A stretch of DNA of 64,000 bases from JALOAT01 sp041687015 (GTDB taxonomy: Bacteria > Pseudomonadota > Gammaproteobacteria > Thiohalomonadales > Thiohalomonadaceae): assembly GCA_041687015.1 (NCBI GenBank), contig JAWLCT010000011.1:1-64000 (forward strand). The letters run 5' to 3'. The notes below the pieces were generated by a model that was not told where the DNA came from, did not search any database, and saw only the letters and a program-made list of their open reading frames with translations. The position numbers and the translations under genes are program-made. Below, one piece after another: positions 7,952-16,895 of this stretch. Within the stretch, counting starts at the first letter, position 1. Every line of letters starts with the position of its first letter.

Positions 7952-9112
7952 ATGTCAGCATCCGCCATGCGTTACCTGCCACACATCGAGGCGACCTTGC
8001 TCGGGGAGCTGTTGGTGGAGTGGCAGGGCAGCCATCCAGGCATGGGTGTCCTGGTGTTGCTGCCCGAAGCGGAAAAAGATTCGGTGCCCCTGATTCAGGC
8101 CGTGTGTGACAAGCACCGCGTTCCCGTGGTCGGCGCCGTGTTTCCTGCGCTCATCGCGGAGGCGGAATTCCGCTCCCGGGGCGCCTGGGTACTGCGGTTC
8201 GATACGATGCCCTACACGGCGTTGTATGCGGACCTTCCTCGTGGGCCGGAGGCGGTCGCGCCCACCGTGGAGAGTATCGTTGCGGAACTGAAACCCCACT
8301 TGCCCAACGGCGACCCGACCACCCTGTTCATGTTGTTCGACGCCATGGTGCCGGACGTCGGCTCTCTGCTCGACGAACTGTATCTGCGCCTTGCCAACCG
8401 GGTGCGCTACATGGGCGCGAACGCAGGCAGCGAGAGTTTTCAACCCATGCCCTGTTTGTTCGACGGTTCGCGCGTGGTCGAACGTGGTGTGCTGCTGATG
8501 CTGCTGACGCCGCATCAGGGCGCCATTCTGGATCACGGTTACGGCGTGCCGCCGAAAATGACCGCCGCCACGTCGACCGAAGGCAACCGCATCCTGCAGA
8601 TCGACTGGCGTCCGGCCTTCGAGGTCTATCAGGAGTTGGCACGTGCCCAGTACGGTGTGGAGGTCAACCGCGATAACTTTTACGAATATGCCGTGCACTT
8701 CCCGGTGGGTATCGTGCGCGCGAACGGCGTAATCCTGGTGCGCATCCCGGTTTCCCTGGAAGAGGACGGTTCGCTGTTCTGCGTGGGCGAGGTGCCGCCC
8801 AATTCCATGCTGACCCTGCTGGAGGCGCCGGCGGTCGATTCGGTACACACCATCAAGCGCCTCGTGGACGGCTTGGCCGAGCTCAACGGTACGCTGGCGG
8901 GGCGCGACCTGCTGTTGTTCGGCTGCGCCGGCCGACGCATGCACCTGGGTGTGGAAGCGGCGAGCCGCGAGTTGCAGGCGTTGCTCGAACAAAGCGGCGC
9001 AGCGCAAATGGCCGGCGCGCTTTCCCTGGGTGAGATAGGCAGCACCACACAATGGGGCTACCCGCTGTTCCACAACGCTGCGCTGGTGGCCTGCCAGTGG
9101 GACGGGGCATAA
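7952..9112 (+). CDS. FIST domain sensory protein
   Basis: A 386-residue soluble protein with an N-terminal FIST domain (about 20-215; segments VPVVGAVFPALIAE and MLFDAMVPD) and a C-terminal FIST_C domain (about 225-380; DLLLFGCAGRR, FHNAALVACQW). FIST domains are predicted small-ligand sensors, often encoded beside signalling enzymes. Here a single base separates the gene from the downstream HD-GYP gene, suggesting the FIST protein supplies the input to that phosphodiesterase. Start 7952 is preferred over the ATG at 7946 because GGAGGG (7939-7944) is then seven bases away. Confidence 0.85.
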   Translation: MSASAMRYLPHIEATLLGELLVEWQGSHPGMGVLVLLPEAEKDSVPLIQAVCDKHRVPVVGAVFPALIAEAEFRSRGAWVLRFDTMPYTALYADLPRGPEAVAPTVESIVAELKPHLPNGDPTTLFMLFDAMVPDVGSLLDELYLRLANRVRYMGANAGSESFQPMPCLFDGSRVVERGVLLMLLTPHQGAILDHGYGVPPKMTAATSTEGNRILQIDWRPAFEVYQELARAQYGVEVNRDNFYEYAVHFPVGIVRANGVILVRIPVSLEEDGSLFCVGEVPPNSMLTLLEAPAVDSVHTIKRLVDGLAELNGTLAGRDLLLFGCAGRRMHLGVEAASRELQALLEQSGAAQMAGALSLGEIGSTTQWGYPLFHNAALVACQWDGA

Positions 9113-9113
9113 G

Positions 9114-10238
9114 GTGAATCGCGAGCACATCATTTCGGTGCTCTACGACCTCACCATGGTCATCGGCGGTGAGGTGAGCCTGAAACCACTGCTCACGCGG
9201 ACCCTGCAGCGGCTGCTGTACCACACCTCCTTCCCCACGGGGCTGGCGTTCCTCGACATGAAGGATGATGGCGGCGCAACCCTGTCCGTGCGTGTAGATG
9301 CGGCGGTGGGCGATTTCGAACTGGCCGAATCCATTGGCAAGCCGTTGACGCTGCCGGCAGGTCTGGTGCGCGGCGGGCCCGAACTCCTGGAAGATCCTGC
9401 GCTCTTCGCCACGTTGCCATGTTCCCGCAACGCTTACCGCGTCGGCGTGCGTCTGCCCATCGACCACTGCGGTGTCATCCTGCTGCTGGCACCGCAACAG
9501 CCGCACACGGAATTGCCACTCACCCAGGTGTTTCAGCCGGTGCTCGCGAATCTCGCCAAGGCGATCCTGCTGTGCCGGCGCAACGACGCCTACACCGCCG
9601 GACTGGTTGCCGAACGGGACGTCGTCAAGGAGGAACTGGCCGACAGCATGGCGCGACTGCAACGGGCCTTGCTGGGCACCATCCAGGCCATCGCCACCAC
9701 GGTGGAAAAGCGCGATCCATATACGGCGGGCCACCAGCAGCGCACGGCACGCCTGGTCAGTGCCATAGCGCGCAAGCTGGCGTGGCAGGAAGAGCGGATC
9801 GAAGGGCTGCGCCTGGGCGCCATGATCCATGACATCGGCAAGATCTACGTGCCTGCGGAGATCCTCAGCCGCCCGGGCGTGCTGACGAACGCCGAATTCA
9901 GGATCATCAAGGCCCATCCCCAGGTGGGGTACGACATCGTCAAAGACGTGGAATTTCCGTGGCCCGTCGCAAACATGATCCTGCAGCACCACGAACGCTT
10001 GGACGGCAGCGGTTATCCGCAGGGACTCACCGCCGACACCATTTGCCCGGAGGCGCGTATTCTTGCCGTGGCGGACGTGATCGAGGCCATGAGCTCCCAC
10101 CGGCCCTATCGACCCGCCATCGGCATGAACGCCGGGCTCAAGGAGATCGAGGCTCAGAAGGGCCGCCTGTTCGAGCCCGACGTGGTGGAGGCCTGTGTGC
10201 GTGTGGTGACCGAGGATGGCTTCAGCTTCGATGCCTGA
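9114..10238 (+). CDS. GAF-like plus HD-GYP cyclic-dinucleotide phosphodiesterase
   Basis: A 374-residue cytoplasmic protein. Residues 1-165 form a GAF-like input domain and about 180-374 the HD-GYP domain. The catalytic motifs are intact: HDIGKI (metal site), the KAHPQVGYDIV segment, and HHERLDGSGYP containing the GYP triad. It should hydrolyse c-di-GMP (or a related dinucleotide) to mononucleotides. The GTG start overlaps the end of the FIST gene in a TAAGGTG arrangement, consistent with translational coupling, so both proteins probably act as one sensor/output pair. Confidence 0.9.
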   Translation: MNREHIISVLYDLTMVIGGEVSLKPLLTRTLQRLLYHTSFPTGLAFLDMKDDGGATLSVRVDAAVGDFELAESIGKPLTLPAGLVRGGPELLEDPALFATLPCSRNAYRVGVRLPIDHCGVILLLAPQQPHTELPLTQVFQPVLANLAKAILLCRRNDAYTAGLVAERDVVKEELADSMARLQRALLGTIQAIATTVEKRDPYTAGHQQRTARLVSAIARKLAWQEERIEGLRLGAMIHDIGKIYVPAEILSRPGVLTNAEFRIIKAHPQVGYDIVKDVEFPWPVANMILQHHERLDGSGYPQGLTADTICPEARILAVADVIEAMSSHRPYRPAIGMNAGLKEIEAQKGRLFEPDVVEACVRVVTEDGFSFDA

Positions 10239-10266
10239 AGAATGTTCCGAACTTCAGAAAAGGATA

Positions 10267-10295
10267 TCTCTCGCAAAAGCGCCAAGATCGCCAGG
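10267..10295. repeat. CTCTCGCAAA..GCGCCAAG dispersed repeat
   Basis: The stretch between the HD-GYP and FtsX genes begins TCTCTCGCAAAAGCGCCAAG and then repeats ATCGCCAGG. It matches the copy at 27393-27420. No gene is apparent in the 194-base gap. Confidence 0.5.
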
Positions 10296-10432
10296 GAAGC
10301 GCCCCGAAGCAAAAGTACCTTCTTCGGCTCGATGCTTGGCTTGTTCTCGACTTTCAACCGCGTGTCCAGTTCGGCCGGTCCCATGACCGCAAACGCGCAG
10401 GATGCGCCAGATCGTCGGCGTAAGCTCGGGCC

Positions 10433-12799
10433 ATGAGGGCTTTGCAACGTAAGCTGTTGCGCGACGTCTGGCAGATGCGCGGCTCGGCCATCGCCATCGG
10501 CTTCGTGCTGGCCTCCGGCGTGGCCACCTTCATGATGTTCCTCACCACGCTCGATTCACTGCAGTTGAGCCTGGACAGTTTTTATCGCAATTACCGGTTC
10601 GCCGACGTCTTCGCCCCCTTGGAGCGGGCCCCGGAGAGCCTGCGCCATCGTATCGAGGAAGTGCCCGGGGTGGGGCAGGTGGATACGCGGGTGGTGACCT
10701 ATGTCACCGTGGATATCCCGACGTTTCGCGAACCGGTCACCGGCCTGGTCACCTCCGTTCCGGACCAGGGCGAGCCCCCGCTGAACCGGCTGTATTTCAC
10801 CAGCGGTCGGCACGTGGACCCGCAGCGCGACGACGAAATCGTGGTGAGCCAGGCCTTCGCCGAAGCGCATGGCTTCCGGCTGGGCGATACCCTGGCCATG
10901 ACGGTGCGCGGCAAGCGCAAGGTGTTCACCATCGTCGGCACCGCCGTGTCGCCCGAGTACGTCCACCAACTGCGTCCAGGCGGGTTGTTTCCCGACTACG
11001 AACGCTTCGGCGTGTTCTGGGCCGCGCGCACGCCCTTGGCCAGCGCCAATGATCTCGAAGGCGCTTTCAATCACGTGGTGCTGACCCTGGCGCCGGGCGC
11101 GCAAGTCCGGGACGTGATCGATCGCCTGGATGCACTGCTCGCACCCTACGGCGGCACCGGTGCCATCGGCCGCGAAGACCAGCAGTCCCACCGTTTTCTG
11201 ATTCAGGAACTGCGCACCTTGCGCAGCCTGGTCGGCGTGTTTCCCGTGATCTTCATGAGCGTCGCCGCCTTCCTGTTGCATGTGGTGCTCCATCGCCTGG
11301 TCGGCACCCAGCGCGAGCAGATCGCTGCGCTCAAGGCCTTCGGGTATACCAACGGCGCGATTGCCGCGCATTACGTGCAGATGGTCCTGTTGATCGTCGC
11401 CTTCGGCACCGGCCTGGGGGTGCTCGCCGGCACGGTACTCGGCTACTGGTTCAGCACCATCTACCAGGGCCTGTTCGAACTGCCTTACCTCACTTTCCAT
11501 GTGGCGCCGGGATTCGTTTTCGTCGCCCTGGCGATCAGCCTGGGCGCGGGTTTGCTCGGCGCGCTTTCGGCGGTGCGGGCCGCTGCGCGCATGCGCCCCG
11601 CCGAGGCCATGCGGCCCGAGCCGCCCGCGGTGTATCGCACCACCCTGGTGGAACGCCTCGGCCTGCAACGGGCCCTCGGTGCGCCGACACGCATGATCCT
11701 GCGCCATCTGGGCAACCGGCCCGTCAAGTCGCTGCTGTCCGTGCTGGGGGTGGCCTTCGCCGTGGGCATCCTCATGACGGGCCGTTTCCAAGGCGATTCG
11801 GTGACCCATTCCATGTACCTGCAGTTCGGTCTGGGACAGCGTGAAGACATATCGCTCAGCTTCACAGAGCCCACCTCGCGGCATGCGCTGTACGGTCTGA
11901 CCAGCCTGCCCGGCGTGCACCATGGTGAAGTGTTCCGCTGGGTCCCGGTGCGCCTGCAGCACGAACACCGCCGTTATCGCACCGCTGTGGTGGGCCTGGA
12001 GCCCGGCGGCGAGTTGCAGCGCGTCATCGACGAGCGGGCCTTGCGTCCGGTGGCGCTGCCGCCCGAGGGGATCGTCATCAACGATTTTCTCAGCCGACGC
12101 CTGGAAGTCTCCGCAGGCGATGTGCTCACGGTGGAATTTCTCGAGGGGCGACGCCCGGTACGCCAGGTACCGGTGGCCATGGTGGTGCCAAAGCTGCTTG
12201 GCGCCTTCACGTACATGAATCTGGACACCCTCAACCGCCTGCTGCGCGAAGGCCATGCCATCACTGGCGTGCTGCTTTCCGTCGACGAGGCACGGGCCGG
12301 GGAGATTTACGCGCACATCAAGGCCATCCCGCGGGTGTCGGGTATCGGTATCCGCGAACACGAAATCGCCAATTTCCACGAGACCATGGACGAGACCATG
12401 TTGTTCTTCACGTTCGTGGCGACGGTGTTCTCGGCCATCATCGCGCTCGGCATCGTCTACAACGCCGCGCGTATCACCCTGACCGAACGCAGCCGTGAGC
12501 TGGCGAGCCTGCGCGTGCTGGGCTTCACCCGTGGTGAGATTTCCTACATCCTGTTGGGGGAGTTGGCTCTGCTGGTGCTGGCGGCGATCCCGCTCGGGCT
12601 CGCCATCGGCTACGGCCTGTGCTGGTATATCGCACGGGCCATCGATAACGAGCTTTACCGTGTGCCTTTGGTGATCGAACCCGATACCTATGCCTTCGCT
12701 GTCACGATAGTGCTGCTGGCGGCCGCCGTCTCGGCCTTTGCCGTGCGGAGGCGTCTCGATCATCTGGATCTCATTGAGGCACTGAAAACGAGGGAGTGA
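10433..12799 (+). CDS. ABC transporter permease with two FtsX domains
   Basis: A 788-residue inner-membrane protein. It has an N-terminal helix (about 20-42), a periplasmic MacB-like domain, three helices (about 260-390), a fourth helix and second periplasmic domain starting about 430, and a final three-helix FtsX unit (about 655-780). This duplicated layout is that of large MacB/LolCE-like permeases which move lipids or hydrophobic compounds using mechanotransmission. The following HlyD gene overlaps its stop codon (TGATG). No ATPase gene is next to it, so the ATPase must be encoded elsewhere. A short non-consensus ribosome site precedes ATG 10433. Confidence 0.9.
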   Translation: MRALQRKLLRDVWQMRGSAIAIGFVLASGVATFMMFLTTLDSLQLSLDSFYRNYRFADVFAPLERAPESLRHRIEEVPGVGQVDTRVVTYVTVDIPTFREPVTGLVTSVPDQGEPPLNRLYFTSGRHVDPQRDDEIVVSQAFAEAHGFRLGDTLAMTVRGKRKVFTIVGTAVSPEYVHQLRPGGLFPDYERFGVFWAARTPLASANDLEGAFNHVVLTLAPGAQVRDVIDRLDALLAPYGGTGAIGREDQQSHRFLIQELRTLRSLVGVFPVIFMSVAAFLLHVVLHRLVGTQREQIAALKAFGYTNGAIAAHYVQMVLLIVAFGTGLGVLAGTVLGYWFSTIYQGLFELPYLTFHVAPGFVFVALAISLGAGLLGALSAVRAAARMRPAEAMRPEPPAVYRTTLVERLGLQRALGAPTRMILRHLGNRPVKSLLSVLGVAFAVGILMTGRFQGDSVTHSMYLQFGLGQREDISLSFTEPTSRHALYGLTSLPGVHHGEVFRWVPVRLQHEHRRYRTAVVGLEPGGELQRVIDERALRPVALPPEGIVINDFLSRRLEVSAGDVLTVEFLEGRRPVRQVPVAMVVPKLLGAFTYMNLDTLNRLLREGHAITGVLLSVDEARAGEIYAHIKAIPRVSGIGIREHEIANFHETMDETMLFFTFVATVFSAIIALGIVYNAARITLTERSRELASLRVLGFTRGEISYILLGELALLVLAAIPLGLAIGYGLCWYIARAIDNELYRVPLVIEPDTYAFAVTIVLLAAAVSAFAVRRRLDHLDLIEALKTRE

Positions 12800-14001
12800 T
12801 GAAGGCGCTGACGCGAAGACGCGTTTTCTGGAGCGCATTGCTGGTGTTCATCCTGGCGGCGCTGGTGTTCGGCTACCTGCCGCGCGCCCAGCCGGTGGAG
12901 GCGGCCGCGGTGCGGCGTGCCCCCTTGCAGGTGACCGTGGAGGAGGAGGGCAAGACCCGCGTCATCGATCGCTTCGTGGTATCGGCGCCGGTAGCAGGCT
13001 ATGTGCGGCGCATCGCCCTCAAGGTGGGCGATCCCGTGGCCCGCTCGCAGCCACTGATCTGGATCGAGCCCCCGCGCTCGGGCGTGCCCGACCCGCGCAG
13101 CCGCGCGGCCGCCGAGGCGCGGGTGGCCGCGGCGGAGGCCGCGCTGCGCGGGTCCCGCCAGCAGGCCGAAGCGGCGCGCAGCGAGGCGGAATACGCGCGT
13201 CGGGAATACACGCGCATCGGCCGGCTGGCCGCCGACAATCTGGTGTCGCGGGAGGCGGAGGACCAGGCACGGGTGCGTCTGCAAACCGCCGAGGCCGCCG
13301 AACGGTCCGCCGATTTCGCCGTCCAGGTGGCCCGTCACGATCTGGAGGCGGCGCGCACCGCTTTGCGCTATGCAGACCCGGCCACCACCCCACCAGGCGA
13401 ACCCATCGCCGTCACTTCGCCCGTGGCAGGTCGCGTGCTGCGCCTGGTACGCGAGAGTGAGGGCATGGTGAGCGCGGGCCAGTCCCTGCTCGAAGTGGGC
13501 GACCCATCGGCCCTGGAGGTGGTGGTGGACGTGCTGTCCAGTGACGCCGTGCGCCTCGCCCCGGGCATGCGTGTGCTGTTCGAGCGCTGGGGCAGGGGAG
13601 AGGCGCTGGAGGGGCGGGTGCGCCTGGTCGAACCGGTCGGCTTCACCAAGATCTCGGCCCTGGGCGTGGAGGAGCAGCGGGTGAACGTCATCGCCGATTT
13701 CACGTCGCCGCGCGCGCAATGGGAGCGCCTGGGCGACGGTTACCGGGTGGAGGCGCGTTTCATTGTCTGGGAGGCCGAGGATGTGCTGCAGGTGCCCACC
13801 AGTGCACTGTACCGCAGGGGGGATGCGTGGGCGGTGTTCGCCGTGGAAGGGGAGCGCGCCCGACGCAGGACGGTCACGCTCGGGCAGCGCGGCGGTTTGC
13901 AGGTACAGGTGCTGAGCGGTCTTGCCGAAGGGGACCTCGTGATCACCCACCCGGACGGCACGCTGCGCGACGGTAGGCCGGTCGCCGTGGCGGAGCGCTG
14001 A
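12799..14001 (+). CDS. HlyD-family periplasmic adaptor
   Basis: A 400-residue membrane-fusion protein: one N-terminal anchor helix (about 9-27), a biotinyl/lipoyl-like half at FVVSAPVAGYVRRIALKVGD, a long Ala/Glu/Arg-rich coiled coil (about 95-190), the second lipoyl half (ITSPVAGRVLRLV type, about 200-230), then beta-barrel and membrane-proximal domains. It links an inner-membrane pump to an outer-membrane channel. It starts at ATG 12799 within the stop codon of the FtsX permease gene; the GTG at 12796 is an alternative. The two proteins probably form one export complex lacking a local ATPase. Confidence 0.9.
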   Translation: MKALTRRRVFWSALLVFILAALVFGYLPRAQPVEAAAVRRAPLQVTVEEEGKTRVIDRFVVSAPVAGYVRRIALKVGDPVARSQPLIWIEPPRSGVPDPRSRAAAEARVAAAEAALRGSRQQAEAARSEAEYARREYTRIGRLAADNLVSREAEDQARVRLQTAEAAERSADFAVQVARHDLEAARTALRYADPATTPPGEPIAVTSPVAGRVLRLVRESEGMVSAGQSLLEVGDPSALEVVVDVLSSDAVRLAPGMRVLFERWGRGEALEGRVRLVEPVGFTKISALGVEEQRVNVIADFTSPRAQWERLGDGYRVEARFIVWEAEDVLQVPTSALYRRGDAWAVFAVEGERARRRTVTLGQRGGLQVQVLSGLAEGDLVITHPDGTLRDGRPVAVAER

Positions 14002-14048
14002 CGCCAGGCACGGCTACGCTGTACAGGTTTCGTCATGGAAACCGACCC

Positions 14049-15074
14049 ATGTGGGAGCCCGGACTGACCTGGAGCGTCGTCGTTTTCGTCATCGCGGCGG
14101 CCGTGATCGCAGGCACTGCCTCGCTGCTCGCCGCCACGGCGGATCGCCTTGCCGACAAGACGGGGTTGGGCGAGGCGGTTTTCGGCGCCGTGTTTCTCGC
14201 CGTTATCACGTCTCTGCCGGACTTTGCCGCCACGATGAAGGCCGCCCTGGATGCACGCCCTGTGCTGGCCGTGAGCAATATCATGGGCAGTATGGCGGCC
14301 AACCTGGCCATCCTCGGCCTCGCCGACTTCGCCTACCGCCGGGCCAATCTGGAGCACGTGGCGGCCTCGGCAGCGAACCTGCTGCAATCGGGGCTGCTGG
14401 TGGCGCTCATCGCCATGCTGTTGATGGCCATTACCGGTCCCGCTGTGACGGTGGCCGGCATTCATCCGGTGAGTGTGGCGATGATCATCGGCTACGTGTA
14501 CGGGATGCACCTGGTGCACGAGGCGCAGGGCCAGCCCATGTGGCGGCCGCGTACCGGCACAGTGCTGAGCGGCGCACCGGAACCGGGGCGGCAGCGCGCC
14601 TATTCCCTGACCCGCTTGTGGACCACCCTGGGTATTCTCGCGGCCGTCACCGCCGTCGCCGGCTGGGTGCTCATGGACAGCGCCGAATCCATCGCCTTGT
14701 ACACGGGCATCTCGGAGACGACGGTGGGCGGGCTGATGACGGCACTCGCCACCTCGTCACCCGAACTCTTCACCACCATCGCCGCCGTGCGTCAGGGCGC
14801 GCTGGTCATGGCCGTGGGCGGCATCGTCGGCACCAACTGCGTGAACACCCTGGCCGTGGCACTGGCCGACGTGCTGTACCGCGGTGATTCCATCTACCAT
14901 GCCGTCACGGACGCCCAGGTGTTTCTGGGCGGGCTCACCCTGCTCATGACGGGGATTCTGCTCGTGGGCCTGCTACGTCGGGAACGCCACGGCATCGCCA
15001 ACATCGGCATGGAAAGTGCGCTCACCCTCGCGCTCTATGCGGGCGCCGTCGTGCTGCTGATCGGGATGGGCTGA
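14049..15074 (+). CDS. Sodium/calcium exchanger-family cation antiporter
   Basis: A 341-residue membrane protein with about ten helices in two inverted halves. The two alpha repeats are visible: GEAVFGAVFLAVITSLPDF (around residues 40-58) with SNIMGSMAANL, and GLMTALATSSPELFTT (around 230-245) with GGIVGTNCVNTLAVA. The acidic residue of each repeat (D in LPDF, E in SPEL) is retained. The first repeat has Asp in place of the usual Glu. This family exchanges Ca2+ or another cation for Na+/H+ across the inner membrane. It is followed 97 bases later by rluF and may be independent of the HlyD/FtsX pair before it. Confidence 0.88.
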   Translation: MWEPGLTWSVVVFVIAAAVIAGTASLLAATADRLADKTGLGEAVFGAVFLAVITSLPDFAATMKAALDARPVLAVSNIMGSMAANLAILGLADFAYRRANLEHVAASAANLLQSGLLVALIAMLLMAITGPAVTVAGIHPVSVAMIIGYVYGMHLVHEAQGQPMWRPRTGTVLSGAPEPGRQRAYSLTRLWTTLGILAAVTAVAGWVLMDSAESIALYTGISETTVGGLMTALATSSPELFTTIAAVRQGALVMAVGGIVGTNCVNTLAVALADVLYRGDSIYHAVTDAQVFLGGLTLLMTGILLVGLLRRERHGIANIGMESALTLALYAGAVVLLIGMG

Positions 15075-15171
15075 GCCGCCGCCGGTAGAGGTGCGGCACG
15101 CACGCATCCGGTGATTGCGCCGTTGCCCGCGGAAGCAGAGAATACGCCGTCTTCCGCCCTTCTCCCCACCC

Positions 15172-15918
15172 ATGCGACTCAACAAGTTCATCAGCGAAAC
15201 CGGCGTGTGCTCCCGTCGCGAGGCGGACACCTGGATTACCGGCGGGCGGGTCGCGATCAACGGCATCATCGCCGGACTCGGCAGCCAGGTGCGCGACGGA
15301 GACGAAGTGCGCGTGGACGGGCGTGTGGTGGGTGCGAAACCCAAGCCCGTGTACATCGCTCTCAACAAACCCGTGGGCATCACCTGTACCACGGAGCGGC
15401 GGGTGGCGGGCAACATCATCGATTTCGTCGGCCACCCGGAACGGATTTTCCCCATCGGCCGTCTCGACAAGGACTCCGAAGGGCTTATCCTGCTCACCAA
15501 CGACGGCGACATCGTCAACCGCATCCTGCGTGCCGAGAACAATCACGAAAAGGAATACGTGGTCACGGTGAACAAATCCGTCACCGGGGAATTCCTCGCG
15601 GGCATGGCGGGCGGCGTGTCCATCCTGGGCACACGCACCAAGCCGTGCGCGCTCACGCGCGTGGGAAAAAACGTGTTCCGCATCGTGCTCACTCAGGGAC
15701 TCAACCGGCAGATCCGACGCATGTGCGAGGTGTTCGGTTACGAGGTGCGCCGTCTGCAACGGGTGCGCATCATCAACGTGCGCCTGGGTGACCTCAGGCC
15801 CGGCCAGTGGCGCAACCTGCGCGAAGCGGAACTGAAAGGCTTGTTGCCCATGCAGACGACGCCGCGGCAACAGGGTGTCCCATCCGCGCGGCGCACGCAC
15901 GGCCGCAACACGCGCTGA
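15172..15918 (+). CDS. rluF: 23S rRNA pseudouridine synthase RluF
   Basis: A 248-residue RsuA-family enzyme. The N-terminal S4 RNA-binding domain begins MRLNKFISETGVCSRREAD. The catalytic motif GRLDKDSEGLILLTND contains the Asp nucleophile, and GLNRQIRRMCEVFGYEV is a RluF signature. It isomerises uridine 2604 of 23S rRNA (E. coli numbering). The start at ATG 15172 matches the homologues; the frame is open further upstream but without an S4-like sequence. The C-terminus has a basic tail, as in E. coli. The next gene starts five bases after its stop. Confidence 0.94.
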   Translation: MRLNKFISETGVCSRREADTWITGGRVAINGIIAGLGSQVRDGDEVRVDGRVVGAKPKPVYIALNKPVGITCTTERRVAGNIIDFVGHPERIFPIGRLDKDSEGLILLTNDGDIVNRILRAENNHEKEYVVTVNKSVTGEFLAGMAGGVSILGTRTKPCALTRVGKNVFRIVLTQGLNRQIRRMCEVFGYEVRRLQRVRIINVRLGDLRPGQWRNLREAELKGLLPMQTTPRQQGVPSARRTHGRNTR

Positions 15919-15923
15919 GTAAC

Positions 15924-16370
15924 ATGCACATCTGGGTGGATGCCGACGCCTGTCCGGCGGTGATCAAAGACATTCTGTTTCGTGCCGCCGAACGGGTGCA
16001 GGTAGCGCTGACCCTGGTGGCCAACCGGCCATTGCATACGCCACCATCGCGCTTCATCCGCAGCATGCAGGTGGCTGCCGGTTTCGACCTGGCGGATGAC
16101 CGTATTGCCGAGCGGGTACAGCCCGGCGATCTGGTCATCACCGCGGACATTCCCCTGGCGGCGAGAGTCATCGAGCGTGGTGCCCATGCCCTCAGTCCAC
16201 GCGGCGAGCTGTACACCACCGACACCATTCGCGAACGTCTCACCCTGCGCGATTTCATGAGCCAGCTGCGCGACAGCGGCGTACAGACCGGTGGGCCCGC
16301 CGCCTTGTCCCAAAGCGATCGCCAGGCGTTTGCCAACCACCTGGACCGACTGCTTACGCATCGGAGTTGA
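15924..16370 (+). CDS. yaiI: YaiI/YqxD family (DUF188) protein
   Basis: A 148-residue cytoplasmic protein with the DUF188 signature WVDADACPAVIKDILFRAA at the N-terminus and LVITADIPLAARVIERG near residue 75, both parts of a PIN-like fold. The acidic DADACP motif suggests metal binding and nuclease activity, but the function is unproven. It follows rluF by five bases on the same strand, probably in one transcript. ATG 15924 is chosen because the family motif begins immediately after it. Confidence 0.9.
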   Translation: MHIWVDADACPAVIKDILFRAAERVQVALTLVANRPLHTPPSRFIRSMQVAAGFDLADDRIAERVQPGDLVITADIPLAARVIERGAHALSPRGELYTTDTIRERLTLRDFMSQLRDSGVQTGGPAALSQSDRQAFANHLDRLLTHRS

Positions 16371-16373
16371 GGA

Positions 16374-16709
16374 TCAGGTGATCACTTGGCCCCGATAAAC
16401 CCGCCGTGTCGCGGTGGCCGGCTTGGACTGCTTCTCGGCCGCGCCCTGCACGCGCACCGCGGCGCCACGGTACCTGGCCGGTTCGCCACGGAGTGGCTTC
16501 GCGCCCGACGTCCGGTGATGCCCTTCCAGCTCACGGGCCATCTGGCGCAACAGGGTATTGCGCGACCGTTCCGCGAAAGCGAGCAGTTCGTCTGCGGCCG
16601 CCGGATCGCTGAGCTGAATCGATACGGCGAACTCCTCCTTGATCATCCGGCGCATCATCAACATCAGGCGGGCGAGTTCGCGCGAAACTTCCGGTACTGA
16701 AATATCCAT
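16374..16709 (-). CDS. Small helical protein of unknown function
   Basis: A 111-residue cytoplasmic protein. Residues 1-65 are helical, with a Met-rich segment (LMLMMRRMIKEEF). The C-terminal part is basic and low-complexity. I do not recognise a family. The assigned start (MDISVPEVSREL) has GGAG about 14 bases upstream, a longer distance than usual. The frame is open further upstream to 16853 but that extension is low in coding character. It is convergent with the yaiI gene and lies downstream of another uncharacterised - strand gene, with 186 bases between. Confidence 0.6.
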   Translation of the reverse strand: MDISVPEVSRELARLMLMMRRMIKEEFAVSIQLSDPAAADELLAFAERSRNTLLRQMARELEGHHRTSGAKPLRGEPARYRGAAVRVQGAAEKQSKPATATRRVYRGQVIT

Positions 16710-16895
16710 CCCGAGGGTGCTCCGAAGTCGTGTGGTTCGACTGTTACGAAGCAAAGCACAGGCCAGAAGATCAGGCCACGCAAGGCCAAAGACAGGTTGA
16801 AAGGCGGTCAGCGCTGGTGCACCGACCGTGCAGTCCGCGTCGTTACGGTGCAAGTCCGTACTGATTGCAGGGGTGCGGCCGACGGACGAAGCGTC

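Noticed and set aside
10556..12838. 760-residue open frame antisense to the FtsX permease
   Set aside because: Composition is His/Gln-rich and typical of a complement of a GC-rich gene; the sense gene has clear FtsX features.
16710..16895. Structured RNA or riboswitch in the gap between two - strand genes
   Set aside because: Segments such as GTGCAAGTCC looked suggestive, but no known riboswitch pattern or convincing stem system could be built.
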